This document shows positions 32,089-41,034 of a stretch of 64,000 nucleotides of DNA, in pieces (the stretch's first letter is position 1; each line of letters opens with the position of its first letter). Source of the DNA: Acidobacteriota bacterium (GTDB taxonomy: Bacteria > Acidobacteriota > JAAYUB01); NCBI GenBank assembly GCA_018001935.1, contig JAGNHB010000020.1, forward strand, positions 1-64,000, in the 5' to 3' direction. The notes beneath the pieces are model-generated. The model saw nothing but the letters and a program-made list of their open reading frames with translations, ran no database searches and had not been told where the DNA came from. A program made the position numbers and the translations under genes.

Positions 32089-33012
32089 ATGAACGTTGCT
32101 CGAGCGAATCTCACCGCCGTCGTGTTCCGGATGACCCTGGCCCTTGCGATGGTCCCGGCAGCCTTCGCCGCCGACGCCGCACCGCCCGCCGGGGGCCCCG
32201 CCAAGCCCGGCAACTTCAGGAAAGGCCTGTCGCTGTTCGACCAGGGCTGCCGGGAGGCGGTCAGGGGCAACCTCCCCGAGGCGGACAGGCTCTTTGCCCG
32301 GGCGCTGGAAACCTGTCCGTTGCTCCCGGGGGCTCACGTGGAACGGGGGAGGATCCGGATGGCCCGGAAGGACCCCGCCGGGGCCCTCGAGCACTACCTG
32401 AAGGCGAAAGAGGCCTACCGGCTCTTCCTGGAGTGGAAGATGAACTGCACCCTGGTCGGCAAGGGCGCCCGGACCGTCCTCGGGATCCCGGACGCCCAGA
32501 ATTTCTACTTCCGGCACCGGGTCTACGGCGGCAAGGGGGATTTTGCCACGCATCGCACGGGCCTTGACGCCCAGTCGCCCGCTTTCGTCGGGCAGGAAGG
32601 GTTCGCCAGGGAGAAGGGGGTCTTCAGCTTTCAGAAAAACCCCAGCGAAACCCTGCTCGGGATGGCCGCCTTCGCCAAGCTGTACCCCGACCTGCCGGAA
32701 TCGAAGCTCAACCCGGAAACCATCGCCATCCCGGAAGGCGAAGCGGAGATCCCCGCGTTGTTCTACCTCTACCTGGGCGCCGCCTACCTGCACCTCGGCC
32801 GCCCGGCGGACGCCGAAAGGGAACTGATGGTGGGCATCGCGAAGGACCCGTCCGTGGCCGAACTCTACATGAACCTGTCGGTGGCCCGCCTCAAGCAGGG
32901 CGATTACCCGGGGGCCGCCAACGCGTGCCGGGCGGCGAGACAGTTGGGTTACGACCCGCCGCCGGGATACCTGTCCGACCTCCAGGCCCGGGGCGGGCCC
33001 GGGGCCGATTGA
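32089..33012 (+). CDS. Secreted TPR protein, paralogue 1
   Basis: 307 residues from ATG 32089, preceded by GGAGGAGG. A signal peptide ends near AFAADAAPP (about residue 24). Helix-turn-helix repeats of TPR type follow: GNFRKGLSLFDQGCREAVRGNLPEADRLFARAL, AHVERGRIRMARKDPAGALEHYLKAKEA, and later YLYLGAAYLHLGRPADAERELMVGI and LYMNLSVARLKQGDYPGAANACRAAR. A central region (about 120-210) between the TPR blocks is not recognised; it contains NFYFRHRVYGGKGDF and FVGQEGFA. It is a likely periplasmic adaptor. The next gene is a clear paralogue. Confidence 0.8.
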   Translation: MNVARANLTAVVFRMTLALAMVPAAFAADAAPPAGGPAKPGNFRKGLSLFDQGCREAVRGNLPEADRLFARALETCPLLPGAHVERGRIRMARKDPAGALEHYLKAKEAYRLFLEWKMNCTLVGKGARTVLGIPDAQNFYFRHRVYGGKGDFATHRTGLDAQSPAFVGQEGFAREKGVFSFQKNPSETLLGMAAFAKLYPDLPESKLNPETIAIPEGEAEIPALFYLYLGAAYLHLGRPADAERELMVGIAKDPSVAELYMNLSVARLKQGDYPGAANACRAARQLGYDPPPGYLSDLQARGGPGAD

Positions 33013-33154
33013 CCCGCTCATCGGTGGGCGAGGACACCCGCAGGCCGGGTGACGGTTGCAGAGGTGAAATTGAAATGCCGGGAAGAGGGGCTGTCAGGCG
33101 GGAGGGAACGAATCCCGCCGGCGGAACCACGGTAAAAGCGAGGAGGAGGATCCC

Positions 33155-34132
33155 ATGAACACGGGACTGTTGAACAAGGTGCGTTGCTGCGGTGTGATGA
33201 TCCTGGCGTTGACGGTCCTGCCGGCCGTGTACGCCGCCGATACCGCCCCTGCGGGGGCGGGGCCGACCAAGCCCGGGAACTTCAAGAAAGGTCTGGCGCT
33301 GTTCAAGAGCGGCTGCCAGGAAGCGGAAAAGCGCAATTTCCCGGAAGCGGAGAAGCGATTCCGGGAGGCCCTGGAGGTCTGCCCGCTCCTGCCGGGCGCC
33401 CACGTGGAGCTGGGGAAAATCCGCATGGCCCGGAAGGACCCCGCCGGGGCGCTGGAGGAGTACCTGAAGGCGAAGGAGGCCTTCCGGCTTTTCCACGTGT
33501 GGAAGACCACGTGCACCACGGCGGGGCGAGGGCCCCGGGTGGACCAGGGGATCCCGGACGCCTACAACATCTACTTTCGGCACATCACGCTGGGGGGGAA
33601 AGGGGAATACGCCACCCTGCGGATGGGGACGGAGGCGCAGCGCTCGAACTTCGTGGGGCAGGAGGGGTTCGCCAAGGATACAACCTCGGTCTTCACCAAG
33701 AACCAGAGCGAGGCGAGACTGGGTTGGCAGGCTTTCTTCGAGCAGTACCCCACCAAGGGGGACATTACCTACGAGCAGTCCACCCTCAACGTGACGGTCC
33801 CGGAGAACGAGGTGGAGGTCCCGGCCCTCTTCTACCTCTACCTGGGGGGCGCCTACCTGTTGCTGGACCGGCCGGTCGATGCCGAGAGGGAATTGTGGGT
33901 CGGTCTGTTCAAGGACCCCTCCATGCCCGGGCTCCACGTCAACCTGTCCGTGGCCTGCTTCAGGCAGGGGAAGTACCCGGAGGCCCTCAACAGCGCTCGC
34001 GCCGCCCGGCGCCTGGGCTTCAGGCTCTCGCCCGATTACGTCAGGGACCTGGAGGCCCGGAGCGGGGGAAAGGTGGGCGATCCCGGGGAAGCGCCCTCGC
34101 CCGGATCCCAGGAGCGCCAGGCGGGGCGGTGA
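33155..34132 (+). CDS. Secreted TPR protein, paralogue 2
   Basis: 325 residues. The signal peptide (MILALTVLPAVYAADTAP) and whole layout match the gene just upstream: GNFKKGLALFKSGCQEAEKRNFPEAEKRFREAL, HVELGKIRMARKDPAGALEEYLKAKEAF, the shared central phrases YFRHxxxGGKG and FVGQEGFAKD, and YLYLGGAYLLLDRPVDAERELWVGL. It is thus a tandem duplication, by eye roughly half identical. The C-terminal 20 residues (GGKVGDPGEAPSPGSQ) are unique and disordered. GAGGAGGAGG precedes the ATG. The partners are unknown; duplicates may form hetero-oligomers or have separate clients. Confidence 0.82.
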   Translation: MNTGLLNKVRCCGVMILALTVLPAVYAADTAPAGAGPTKPGNFKKGLALFKSGCQEAEKRNFPEAEKRFREALEVCPLLPGAHVELGKIRMARKDPAGALEEYLKAKEAFRLFHVWKTTCTTAGRGPRVDQGIPDAYNIYFRHITLGGKGEYATLRMGTEAQRSNFVGQEGFAKDTTSVFTKNQSEARLGWQAFFEQYPTKGDITYEQSTLNVTVPENEVEVPALFYLYLGGAYLLLDRPVDAERELWVGLFKDPSMPGLHVNLSVACFRQGKYPEALNSARAARRLGFRLSPDYVRDLEARSGGKVGDPGEAPSPGSQERQAGR

Positions 34133-34290
34133 AAAAGGCCTGCGTGCTTGTCATGGTCACAAAATGGCACGGGACGACCCGGGTGCGATCCAAGCGGCCC
34201 GAAAGGAACGGGATGGTCGCCGCAGGGCAGGGCCGGTGATTTCCGGCGCCGCCTCCGTGGCGCCAGGGGGGAAACAAAACGGCCCGGTAC
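34133..34290. other. Short gap with nothing recognised
   Basis: No gene, promoter or terminator could be supported between the TPR gene and the palindromic element. Confidence 0.5.
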
Positions 34291-34443
34291 CGGCGGGAGC
34301 GCCGCCTCCGGCGGGGCACCCGCCGGCTAATATCTTTTATCCCTTCGGGATAAGGGGAACACCTTCCGGTAAATTTCTTTGTCCCGAAGGGACAGCGGAA
34401 ATTAGCCGGCGGGTGTTCCCCCGGCAGGGGGTGCTCCCGCCGG
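34291..34443. repeat. Palindromic element with two internal hairpins (REP-like)
   Basis: The outer arms, with CACCCGCCGGCTAAT at 34317-34331 and ATTAGCCGGCGGGTG at 34401-34415, continue in imperfect pairing out to 34291 and 34443, giving arms of about 41 bp. Inside are two small hairpins, TTATCCCTTCGGGATAA (34337-34353) and GTCCCGAAGGGAC (34381-34393). The design resembles non-autonomous palindromic elements known from many genomes; no transposase is nearby. Confidence 0.75.
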
Positions 34444-34573
34444 AAGAGGGCGGGTTTTGCGCCCCCGCGCCCCGGCGGGGCGCCGGATGGATGCCTGAGA
34501 TCCCCCAGGAAAGAAAATATTGGATAAAGCGTTTTTAGCCTCAATACAGGGGTGGTCTCGGTCGGTTGAGGCC

Positions 34574-34705
34574 GGAGGTGGACCGCTGCCTTGCGGTTGC
34601 GGATTTGATGGGGTGCGGGCGGGGATTTGACCGCTCCCTTACGGTCGCGGCTCTGACGGGGTGTGGGAGGGAGTTGACCGCTCCCTTACGGTCGCGGCTC
34701 TGAAG
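34574..34705. repeat. Three tandem copies of a 48-bp unit abutting recN
   Basis: GACCGCTCCCTTACGGTCGC is present at 34629 and 34676 and a diverged copy at 34581, period 47-48 bp. Each is followed by a GGGGTGNGGG linker except the last, which ends at the recN stop codon (34706). Confidence 0.85.
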
Positions 34706-36376
34706 TTACACTTGGTCTTCCAGCAGCTGGCGGGCGGCGTCGCGGGAGGGCTCGGTGACCGTCTCGGCGCCCAGCATCCGGGCGATCTCCTCCACCCGGT
34801 CCGCCTTCTCCAGCGGCCGGATGCGGACGACGGTGCGTTCCCCTTCCACAGCTTTCTCCAGTTGGAAGTGGTGGCCGGCGCGCGCGGCGATCTGGGGGAC
34901 GTGGGTCACGCAGAAAGTCTGTTGAAGGGCGGCGATCTCCCGGAGTTTTCGGCCGAGGCGGGCGGCGGTGGCCCCCCCCACGCCGGCGTCCACCTCGTCG
35001 AAGACCAGGGCGGCGTCCCGTTCGGAGTGGAGCACCAGCTTCAGCGCCAGCGCGATGCGGGACAGCTCGCCGCCCGACGCGATCTTCCGCAGGGGGCGCG
35101 GCTCCTCACCGGGGTTGGGGCTGACCAGGAACTCGGCGTCCTCGAGCCCGGTCGGCGGCGCGGCCGCGGGGTCCGCTTCGGGGGTGAACGCCACCCTGAA
35201 GACGGTCCGGGCCATGGCGAGGTCCGCCAGGTGGGCCTGCACGCCGGACTCCACGGCGGCGGCGGCCTCCCGTCGGACCTTGCCCAGTTCGCGGGCCGCC
35301 TGGAGGTACTCCTCCCGGAGTCGGGCCTTCTCCCGGTCGATCTCCTCCCTGCGGGCGTCGGACCCCGCCAGGCGCTCCTGCTCCTCCCGGGCGGACCGGA
35401 GGTGGGTCAGGACGTCCTCCAGGCCCGGCCCGTACTTGCGCTTGAGCCGGTCGAGGACCGACAAGCGGGACTCGATCTCGTTCAGGCGCGCCTCGGAGTA
35501 CTCGATGCGGTGGGCGTAGTCCCGGAGCTGGCCGGCGGCGTCCTCCACCTGGTAGAGGGCGGAGCGGAGCAGTTCGGCGGTGGGGGCGAGGCGCTCGTCC
35601 ATCCCCGCGGCTTCCTCCACCCGGCGGAGGACCCGGTCCACCACGGCGGTCACGGCGTTCTCGTCCTCGAAGAGCTGCTCGTGGCCTTCCGAGGCGGTTT
35701 TCTGGAGCGTCTCGGCGTGCACGGCCACCCGGCGCTCGTCCTGGAGGGCCTGGTCCTCGCCCGGCGCGGGGGCGGCATCGGAGATCTCGCGCACCTGGTA
35801 GTCCAGGAGGTCGAGGCGCTGGAGACGCTGGTGCTCGTCTCGGACGAGGGCTTCCCGCTCGTCCGCCAGGGCCGCGAGGGCCCGCGACAGGTCCCGGACT
35901 CGCCCCAGCAGACCGGACCGGCCGTGCCGGGCGTCCAGGAGTTCCAGGTGGTACCGGGGCTGGAGGAGGAGGCGGGTGTCGTTCTGCCCGTGGATCTCCG
36001 CCAGGTGCTCCCCCACGCGCTTGAGGAACGCGGCGTTGACGGGGGAGCCGTTCACCAGGACCTTCCCGGCGCCCGCGGCGGCGATCTCCCGGCGGACGAC
36101 GAGGCCTTCCGGGTCCCAGTCGATCCCTTGATCCTCGAGAAGGGCCTTCGGCGGCGCGTCGGCGGGGATGTCGAAGACACCCTCCACCAGGGCCTTGGCC
36201 TCGCCGGTCCGGATGAGGTCCGCCGAGGCGCGCTGGCCCAGCAGCAGGCCCAGGGCGTCCACCAGGATCGATTTCCCGGAGCCGGTCTCCCCGGTGATGA
36301 CGTTGAGACCGGGCCCGAACTCCACCGCCAGGTTTTCCACCACGGCGATGTTGCGGATGTGCAGGTAACGGATCAC
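34706..36376 (-). CDS. recN: DNA repair protein RecN
   Basis: 556 residues from GTG 36376 (GGGAGG 10 bp upstream). VIRYLHIRNIAVVENLAVEF-GPGLNVITGETGSGKSIL contains the Walker A motif of this SMC-like ATPase. The long central region is coiled coil. The C-terminal half carries KIASGGELSRIALALKLVL (ABC signature), ALVFDEVDAGVGGATAARLG (Walker B/D-loop) and FCVTHVPQIAARAGHHF (switch His). RecN acts early in double-strand-break repair, holding DNA ends together. An extended -10 promoter lies about 100 bp upstream; no LexA-type box was recognised. The 48-bp tandem repeats start right at its stop codon. Confidence 0.96.
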   Translation of the reverse strand: MIRYLHIRNIAVVENLAVEFGPGLNVITGETGSGKSILVDALGLLLGQRASADLIRTGEAKALVEGVFDIPADAPPKALLEDQGIDWDPEGLVVRREIAAAGAGKVLVNGSPVNAAFLKRVGEHLAEIHGQNDTRLLLQPRYHLELLDARHGRSGLLGRVRDLSRALAALADEREALVRDEHQRLQRLDLLDYQVREISDAAPAPGEDQALQDERRVAVHAETLQKTASEGHEQLFEDENAVTAVVDRVLRRVEEAAGMDERLAPTAELLRSALYQVEDAAGQLRDYAHRIEYSEARLNEIESRLSVLDRLKRKYGPGLEDVLTHLRSAREEQERLAGSDARREEIDREKARLREEYLQAARELGKVRREAAAAVESGVQAHLADLAMARTVFRVAFTPEADPAAAPPTGLEDAEFLVSPNPGEEPRPLRKIASGGELSRIALALKLVLHSERDAALVFDEVDAGVGGATAARLGRKLREIAALQQTFCVTHVPQIAARAGHHFQLEKAVEGERTVVRIRPLEKADRVEEIARMLGAETVTEPSRDAARQLLEDQV

Positions 36377-36477
36377 GCGAAAGCCTCCCAAGCGAGTCGG
36401 CACGATCGCCGCGGGCCGCGCGGGCCCCACGCCGGGGGCCGGGGCCGCCGGGGGTGTCGCGGGCCCGGCGCGGACGG

Positions 36478-36486
36478 ATTATACCA
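36478..36486 (-). promoter_or_regulatory. Extended -10 promoter of recN
   Basis: The minus strand reads TGGTATAAT, a perfect TATAAT with TGN extension. The -35 hexamer is poor, which fits extended -10 promoters. The leader would be about 95 nt. Confidence 0.5.
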
Positions 36487-36559
36487 GCAGACCTTCGGCG
36501 CAGGGAAGGGGAGCTTTGCGGGTTTCCCTTGCCTTTGGGGCGGATTCCGTTTAGATTTC

Positions 36560-36989
36560 CGCTTCGTCCTGCGGCGAATGCACGGCCCCTCGCCCCGCAT
36601 CGCGAACGGCCGGGGCCCGAAGCCGAGTCGGGTTAGAAGACGGCGGGACATCGGCGGTCGGGACGAAATCGACCCGGATGAGACGGGAACGAACCACGAA
36701 ATCACGGAATAAACGGAAATTGAACCACGAACCAGACGAATGAAGAAGCCGGCGTTTTTCTTTGCGAGCTTTGCGCCTTTGCGAGATCGGGAGATGGATC
36801 GGCCCTCGCCAAGGCGCCAAGATCGCCAAGGAAGACCGCTTCAGCCGCAGCTTCCGTTCCCGGCCGGCGTTTCGAGAGATCGAGCTCAATACCTTGTGCG
36901 ATTTGGCAACGCTTTTATTTAAGGGGACTGCGCTTTTCCCGGGACTTCGCGCGGGAAAGCGGCCTGGGAAGGCCATCGGGATTGACAAG
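36560..36989. other. Intergenic repeats before the sensor kinase
   Basis: ACCACGAA-type array at about 36690-36745, TTTGCGAGCTTTGCGCCTTTG and GCCAAGGCGCCAAGATCGCCA segments at 36758-36835, and an inverted copy of the GAAGTCCCGGGAA element at about 36925-36960. Open frames through this stretch are not credible coding sequence. Confidence 0.7.
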
Positions 36990-39900
36990 ATGCTGGCAAG
37001 AACACAGCCGCTAAAGCGCTTATTGACAACGGGCGCGGTCCTGTGGGCCGTCCTGGCCCTGTCGTCGCCGGCGCCCGGCGCCCGGCTTCCCGTAAAGACC
37101 TACACCCTTGCCGACGGGCTGTCCATGGACCAGGTGAACGTCATCCGGATGGACGCGCGCGGTTATCTCTGGTTCGGCACCAGCGAGGGGCTGTGCTGGT
37201 ACGACGGGTACGGTTTCACCCGCTACACCCCCGATGACGGTCTTCCCGGCCTGTTCGTCTCCGACATCCTCGAGACGCGGTCCGGGGACCTCTGGGCCGC
37301 CGCGGGCTCCCACCTGGGCCGCTTCCGTCCCGACCCCGGCGCCGGCCGGGGCCCGCGCTTCGAGTCTTTTCCGGCGACGGACGCGGCGGGCCGGCCCCTG
37401 GGCATCCTGCGGTTCGTGGAGGGCCCCGACGGGGCGTTCTGGTGCGGGACCGGCCGGGGTCTTTTCCGGTACGGCCGGCCCGGGTCACGGGACGGGCTCC
37501 GCGAAGTCGAGGTCGGCCTCCGGCGGGACCTCTCTCACTATTGCGCCGTTCGCGACCTCCTGTTCGACCCGATGGGCAACCTCTGGATTGCGTCGGGCTC
37601 CGGCCTCATCCGGCGGGCGCCGGACGGGCGGACCACCGTCGTGGGGCCGTTCCGGGGCGCCGAGGACCGGGTCCCCCTCACCCTGGCGTGGTCGCCGGCC
37701 GGCAGCCTGTGGGTGGGCACGGCGGACGGGCTTTACGGCCTGGATTTGCCGAACGGCCCCGGGGAGGTCCGGGTCCGGCAGTTCACCCGGCGGGACGGCC
37801 TGCCCTCGGACCGGGTCCAGGCCCTGCTCTGGGTGGCCCCGGGCCGCCTCTGGGTCGGGACCTTCCTGGGCCTGGCGCGCCTGACGTTCGGCGGAGGCGG
37901 GGAGGGGCCCGAGGTCCGGGCCTACGGCGCCGCCCAGGGCCTGGCGGACCCGGAGATCGTCGCCCTGGCGGAAGACCGCGAACACAACGTCTGGGCGGGG
38001 ACGGACCACGGGGGTGCGCTCCGGATCGGGCGCCTGGGCTTCGAGACCTTCGACGAGACCGACGGTCTCGACGGCCGGCGCATCATGGCCCTCACCGGGG
38101 ACCGCGGCGGGAACCTGGTCCTGCAGGTCGGCGTCCAGGACCGGTTTTTCGCTGTTTTCGACGGGAGACGGTTCTCCCGCGTCCGGGTCCCGGGGGTGGA
38201 AACGTTCGGCTGGACCGGCCCTCAGTCGGTGCTCCAGGACCGTCGGGGGGGGTGGTGGCTGGCCACGGGCAGCCGCGGGGTCTGGTACTACCCTCCCTCC
38301 GCCGCGTTCGGGGGTCTCGACGGGCGAAAACCCGCCCGGACCTGGACCCGCCGGGACGGCCTGCCCAGTGACCGCGTGTACGCGATCTTCGAGGACTCCC
38401 GCGGGGGCATCTGGCTCAGCACCTACGACGAGCCGACCCGTCTCGCCTGCCTGCACCCCTCGGACGGGAAGGTGACCTGCTACGATTTCCGGGCCATGGT
38501 CACGGCCCTGGCGGAGGACGGTTCCGGCAACATCTGGGCCGGGCTCAACCATGGAGGGCTTTACCGCATCCGGGGAGGGCACGCCACCCGGTGCAAGGGG
38601 TTCCTCGGGTCCCCCTTCGGTTTCGTCCAGCAGATCCTCCGGGACCACCGCGGCCGGCTCTGGGTCACGACCTCCCGCTCCGGGGTGGTCCGGGTCGACG
38701 ACCCGGCCGCCGAGACACCCGTTTTCAGGGTCATCTCCACCCGGGACGGCCTGAGCAGCGATCACACCCGCTTCGTGGCGGAAGGGCCGGGGCCGGTGTT
38801 CCACATCGGGACTACCTGCGGCGTCGATCGCCTGGACCTCCGGACGGGGGCCGTCAAGCACTTCACCACCCGGGACGGCCTGGCGGGCAACCTCCAGAAC
38901 GTGGCGTTCCGGGATGCGACCGGCCATCTCTGGTTTGGCGCCCTCCTGGGGCTGACAAGGCTTGTCGAGGACGTCCCCCGTGTTCCCGTGCCGCCGGAGG
39001 TCTTCATCCGCGGCCTGCGGGTCGGCGGGGTCGCCTGGCCCCTGAACGCCTTCGGGCAGCGGGAGGTCCTCGACGTCGAAGTCCCCTCGGACGGGGACCC
39101 GGTGGCCATCGACTTCTCCGGGGTCGGGAACCTCTCCGGGGAAACGCTCCGGTACCGATACCGGCTCGACGGGATGGACCCCGGCTGGCGGAACCTCGGC
39201 GAGCAGCGGACCCTGGAACTCCCGTCCGTCCGCCCGGGGGATTACCGTTTCCTGGTCCAGGCCGTGGACGCGGACGGAACGGCCAGCCTCCGGCCCGCGG
39301 TCGTCGGGTTCCGGGTCCTCACGCCCGTGTGGCGCCGGTGGTGGTTCATCGCCCTCGCGGTGCTGGCTGCCGGGGGCCTGATCTTCGTCCCGCTCAGGGC
39401 GCGGCTCGCCCGCCGGCTGGAGATGGAGCGCGTCCGGACGCGGATCGCGACCGACCTCCACGACGATATCGGGTCCAGCCTCTCCCAGATCGCCATCCTC
39501 AGCGAGGTGGCGGTCCGGAAGCTTCCCGCCGACCCGGACGCGGCCGTCGAGACCCTGGGCCAGGTCACCGAGACCTCCCGGTCCCTGGTTGACGCCATGA
39601 GCGACATCGTCTGGGCCATCAACCCCGCCCGCGACCGTTTCAGCGACCTGATCCACCGCATGCGGCGCTTCGCCAACGACCTCTTCGGCGATGACGGGAT
39701 CGAGCATCGCTTCGAGGCCCCCGCCACCGACGGCGATCTCCCCCTGGGGGCCGACGTGCGCCGCCAGGTCTTCCTGGTGTTCAAGGAGTGCCTCCACAAT
39801 GTCGTGAAGCACTCCGGGGCCGAACGGGTCGAGATCGTGATCGCGCTGCGGCACCACCGGCTGGAACTGGAAGTCCGAGACGACGGCCGGGGATTCGATC

Positions 39901-40073
39901 CGGGAGGGAGGTCCGACGACCACGGGCACGGCCTGCGAAACCTCCGGAAACGGGCGCAGGAGGCCGGCGGGCGGCTGGAGGTCCGGAGCCGCCCCGGGGA
40001 GGGGACGACCGTCCGGCTCGCGGTCCCGACGGTCCGTGCGGGCGGGCGTCGCCGTCGGTCCGCGACTACATGA
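36990..40073 (+). CDS. Propeller-type hybrid-less sensor histidine kinase
   Basis: 1027 residues from ATG 36990; upstream in-frame codons run through repeats and are rejected. After a signal peptide (LLTTGAVLWAVLALSSPAPGA) comes a large periplasmic sensor made of two seven-bladed propellers of the Reg_prop type (about 35-690), with repeated phrases such as YTLADGLSMDQV, WFGTSEGLCWYDG and FTRRDGLPSDRV. A Y_Y_Y immunoglobulin-like domain follows (about 695-775: SGETLRYRYRLDGMDPGWRNLGEQR). One membrane helix (about 783-803, WWFIALAVLAAGGLIFVPL) leads to a HisKA_3 domain with phospho-acceptor His in TDLHDDIGSSLSQI, and HATPase motifs NVVKHSGA, DDGRGFD and GHGLRNLRKRA. It should sense an extracellular ligand, in related systems often glycans, and phosphorylate the regulator encoded next. 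Confidence 0.93.
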   Translation: MLARTQPLKRLLTTGAVLWAVLALSSPAPGARLPVKTYTLADGLSMDQVNVIRMDARGYLWFGTSEGLCWYDGYGFTRYTPDDGLPGLFVSDILETRSGDLWAAAGSHLGRFRPDPGAGRGPRFESFPATDAAGRPLGILRFVEGPDGAFWCGTGRGLFRYGRPGSRDGLREVEVGLRRDLSHYCAVRDLLFDPMGNLWIASGSGLIRRAPDGRTTVVGPFRGAEDRVPLTLAWSPAGSLWVGTADGLYGLDLPNGPGEVRVRQFTRRDGLPSDRVQALLWVAPGRLWVGTFLGLARLTFGGGGEGPEVRAYGAAQGLADPEIVALAEDREHNVWAGTDHGGALRIGRLGFETFDETDGLDGRRIMALTGDRGGNLVLQVGVQDRFFAVFDGRRFSRVRVPGVETFGWTGPQSVLQDRRGGWWLATGSRGVWYYPPSAAFGGLDGRKPARTWTRRDGLPSDRVYAIFEDSRGGIWLSTYDEPTRLACLHPSDGKVTCYDFRAMVTALAEDGSGNIWAGLNHGGLYRIRGGHATRCKGFLGSPFGFVQQILRDHRGRLWVTTSRSGVVRVDDPAAETPVFRVISTRDGLSSDHTRFVAEGPGPVFHIGTTCGVDRLDLRTGAVKHFTTRDGLAGNLQNVAFRDATGHLWFGALLGLTRLVEDVPRVPVPPEVFIRGLRVGGVAWPLNAFGQREVLDVEVPSDGDPVAIDFSGVGNLSGETLRYRYRLDGMDPGWRNLGEQRTLELPSVRPGDYRFLVQAVDADGTASLRPAVVGFRVLTPVWRRWWFIALAVLAAGGLIFVPLRARLARRLEMERVRTRIATDLHDDIGSSLSQIAILSEVAVRKLPADPDAAVETLGQVTETSRSLVDAMSDIVWAINPARDRFSDLIHRMRRFANDLFGDDGIEHRFEAPATDGDLPLGADVRRQVFLVFKECLHNVVKHSGAERVEIVIALRHHRLELEVRDDGRGFDPGGRSDDHGHGLRNLRKRAQEAGGRLEVRSRPGEGTTVRLAVPTVRAGGRRRRSATT

Positions 40074-40192
40074 TCGTGCAGTCCGTTTCCACGCCGGTGA
40101 CGATAGAGTGAAAACCGGGGGCGGGACCCTGCGCGGCCCCGCCGGGGGCGGGCGCCGGAAGGGTGCCCCACACGACCGAAGGAGAAGCCGCC

Positions 40193-40834
40193 GTGCTCAA
40201 CATCGCCATCATCGAAGACCAGAACGCCATCCGGGAAGGCCTGGGTTATCTCATTGCCAACACCCCGGGCTTCCAGTGCTGCGGGAAGTACCGGAGCATG
40301 GAGGAGGCGCTCCGGTGGCTGGAACAGGGACCCGTGGAGGTCCCCGAGGCGGTGCTGGTGGACATCGGCCTCCCCGGCATGTCCGGCATCGAGGGGATCC
40401 GGATCCTCAAGGACCGCTACCCGCGGATGCTGCTCCTGGTGCTCACCGTCTACGACGACGACGAGCGGATCTTCCAGGCCATCTGCTCCGGCGCCAGCGG
40501 TTACCTGTTGAAGAAGACCCCGCCGGCGCGCCTGATGGAGTACATCCAGGAGGCCCTCTCCGGCGGGGCGCCCATGTCCCCCGAGATCGCCCGGCGGGTG
40601 ATGGAGCTGTTCCGGAAGAACCCCCCGCCCCGCAAGTCCGAGTACGAACTCTCCCCCCACGAGACGCGCCTGCTCCGGATGCTGGTGGACGGGCACTCCA
40701 TCAAGTCGGCTGCCGCCGGGTTCAAGGTCACCACCCACGCCGTCAACTACCACCTGCGAAACATCTACGAGAAGCTCCACGTCCACACCCGGAGCGAAGC
40801 CGTCGCCAAGGCCCTGAAGGAGTCCCTGGTCTGA
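40193..40834 (+). CDS. NarL/LuxR-type response regulator
   Basis: 213 residues. The GTG at 40193 is chosen: AAGGAG lies 8 bp upstream and the receiver domain starts at once (LNIAIIEDQNAIREGLGYLI). Acidic pocket E9/D10, phospho-acceptor Asp in VLVDIGLPGMSG (about residue 57), Thr in LLVLTVYDDDE and Lys in GYLLKKTPP complete the receiver. The C-terminal HTH (ELSPHETRLLRMLVDGHSIKSAAAGFKVTTHAVNYHLRNIYEKL) is of the LuxR class. It lies 119 bp after the kinase gene on the same strand and is its obvious partner. Targets are unknown; the secreted-protein genes that follow are candidates. Confidence 0.94.
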   Translation: MLNIAIIEDQNAIREGLGYLIANTPGFQCCGKYRSMEEALRWLEQGPVEVPEAVLVDIGLPGMSGIEGIRILKDRYPRMLLLVLTVYDDDERIFQAICSGASGYLLKKTPPARLMEYIQEALSGGAPMSPEIARRVMELFRKNPPPRKSEYELSPHETRLLRMLVDGHSIKSAAAGFKVTTHAVNYHLRNIYEKLHVHTRSEAVAKALKESLV

Positions 40835-40947
40835 CGCGCGGGCCACGCCCGCCGCCGGGGAGCGCATGCATCCTGCCGGCATCCCCTCAACGCGAGCGGG
40901 CGGCACGAATCCTTTTCACCCCCCTTGCGGGACTGCACGCCCTTGTA

Positions 40948-40976
40948 GTGACTCCCCCGGCCAACCTCCCCATAAT
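40948..40976 (+). promoter_or_regulatory. Promoter of the 41035 gene
   Basis: GTGACT (40948-40953), 17-bp spacer, CATAAT (40971-40976), 58 bp before the ATG. It suggests transcription separate from the two-component genes. Confidence 0.5.
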
Positions 40977-41034
40977 CGGCGTCGTGAAGGCCACGCCTTC
41001 GCGGAAACCGAAAACACCCCAACAAGGAGGAATC

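Noticed and set aside
36762-36989. N-terminal extension of the sensor kinase
   Set aside because: It runs through dispersed repeats; ATG 36990 begins a proper signal peptide.
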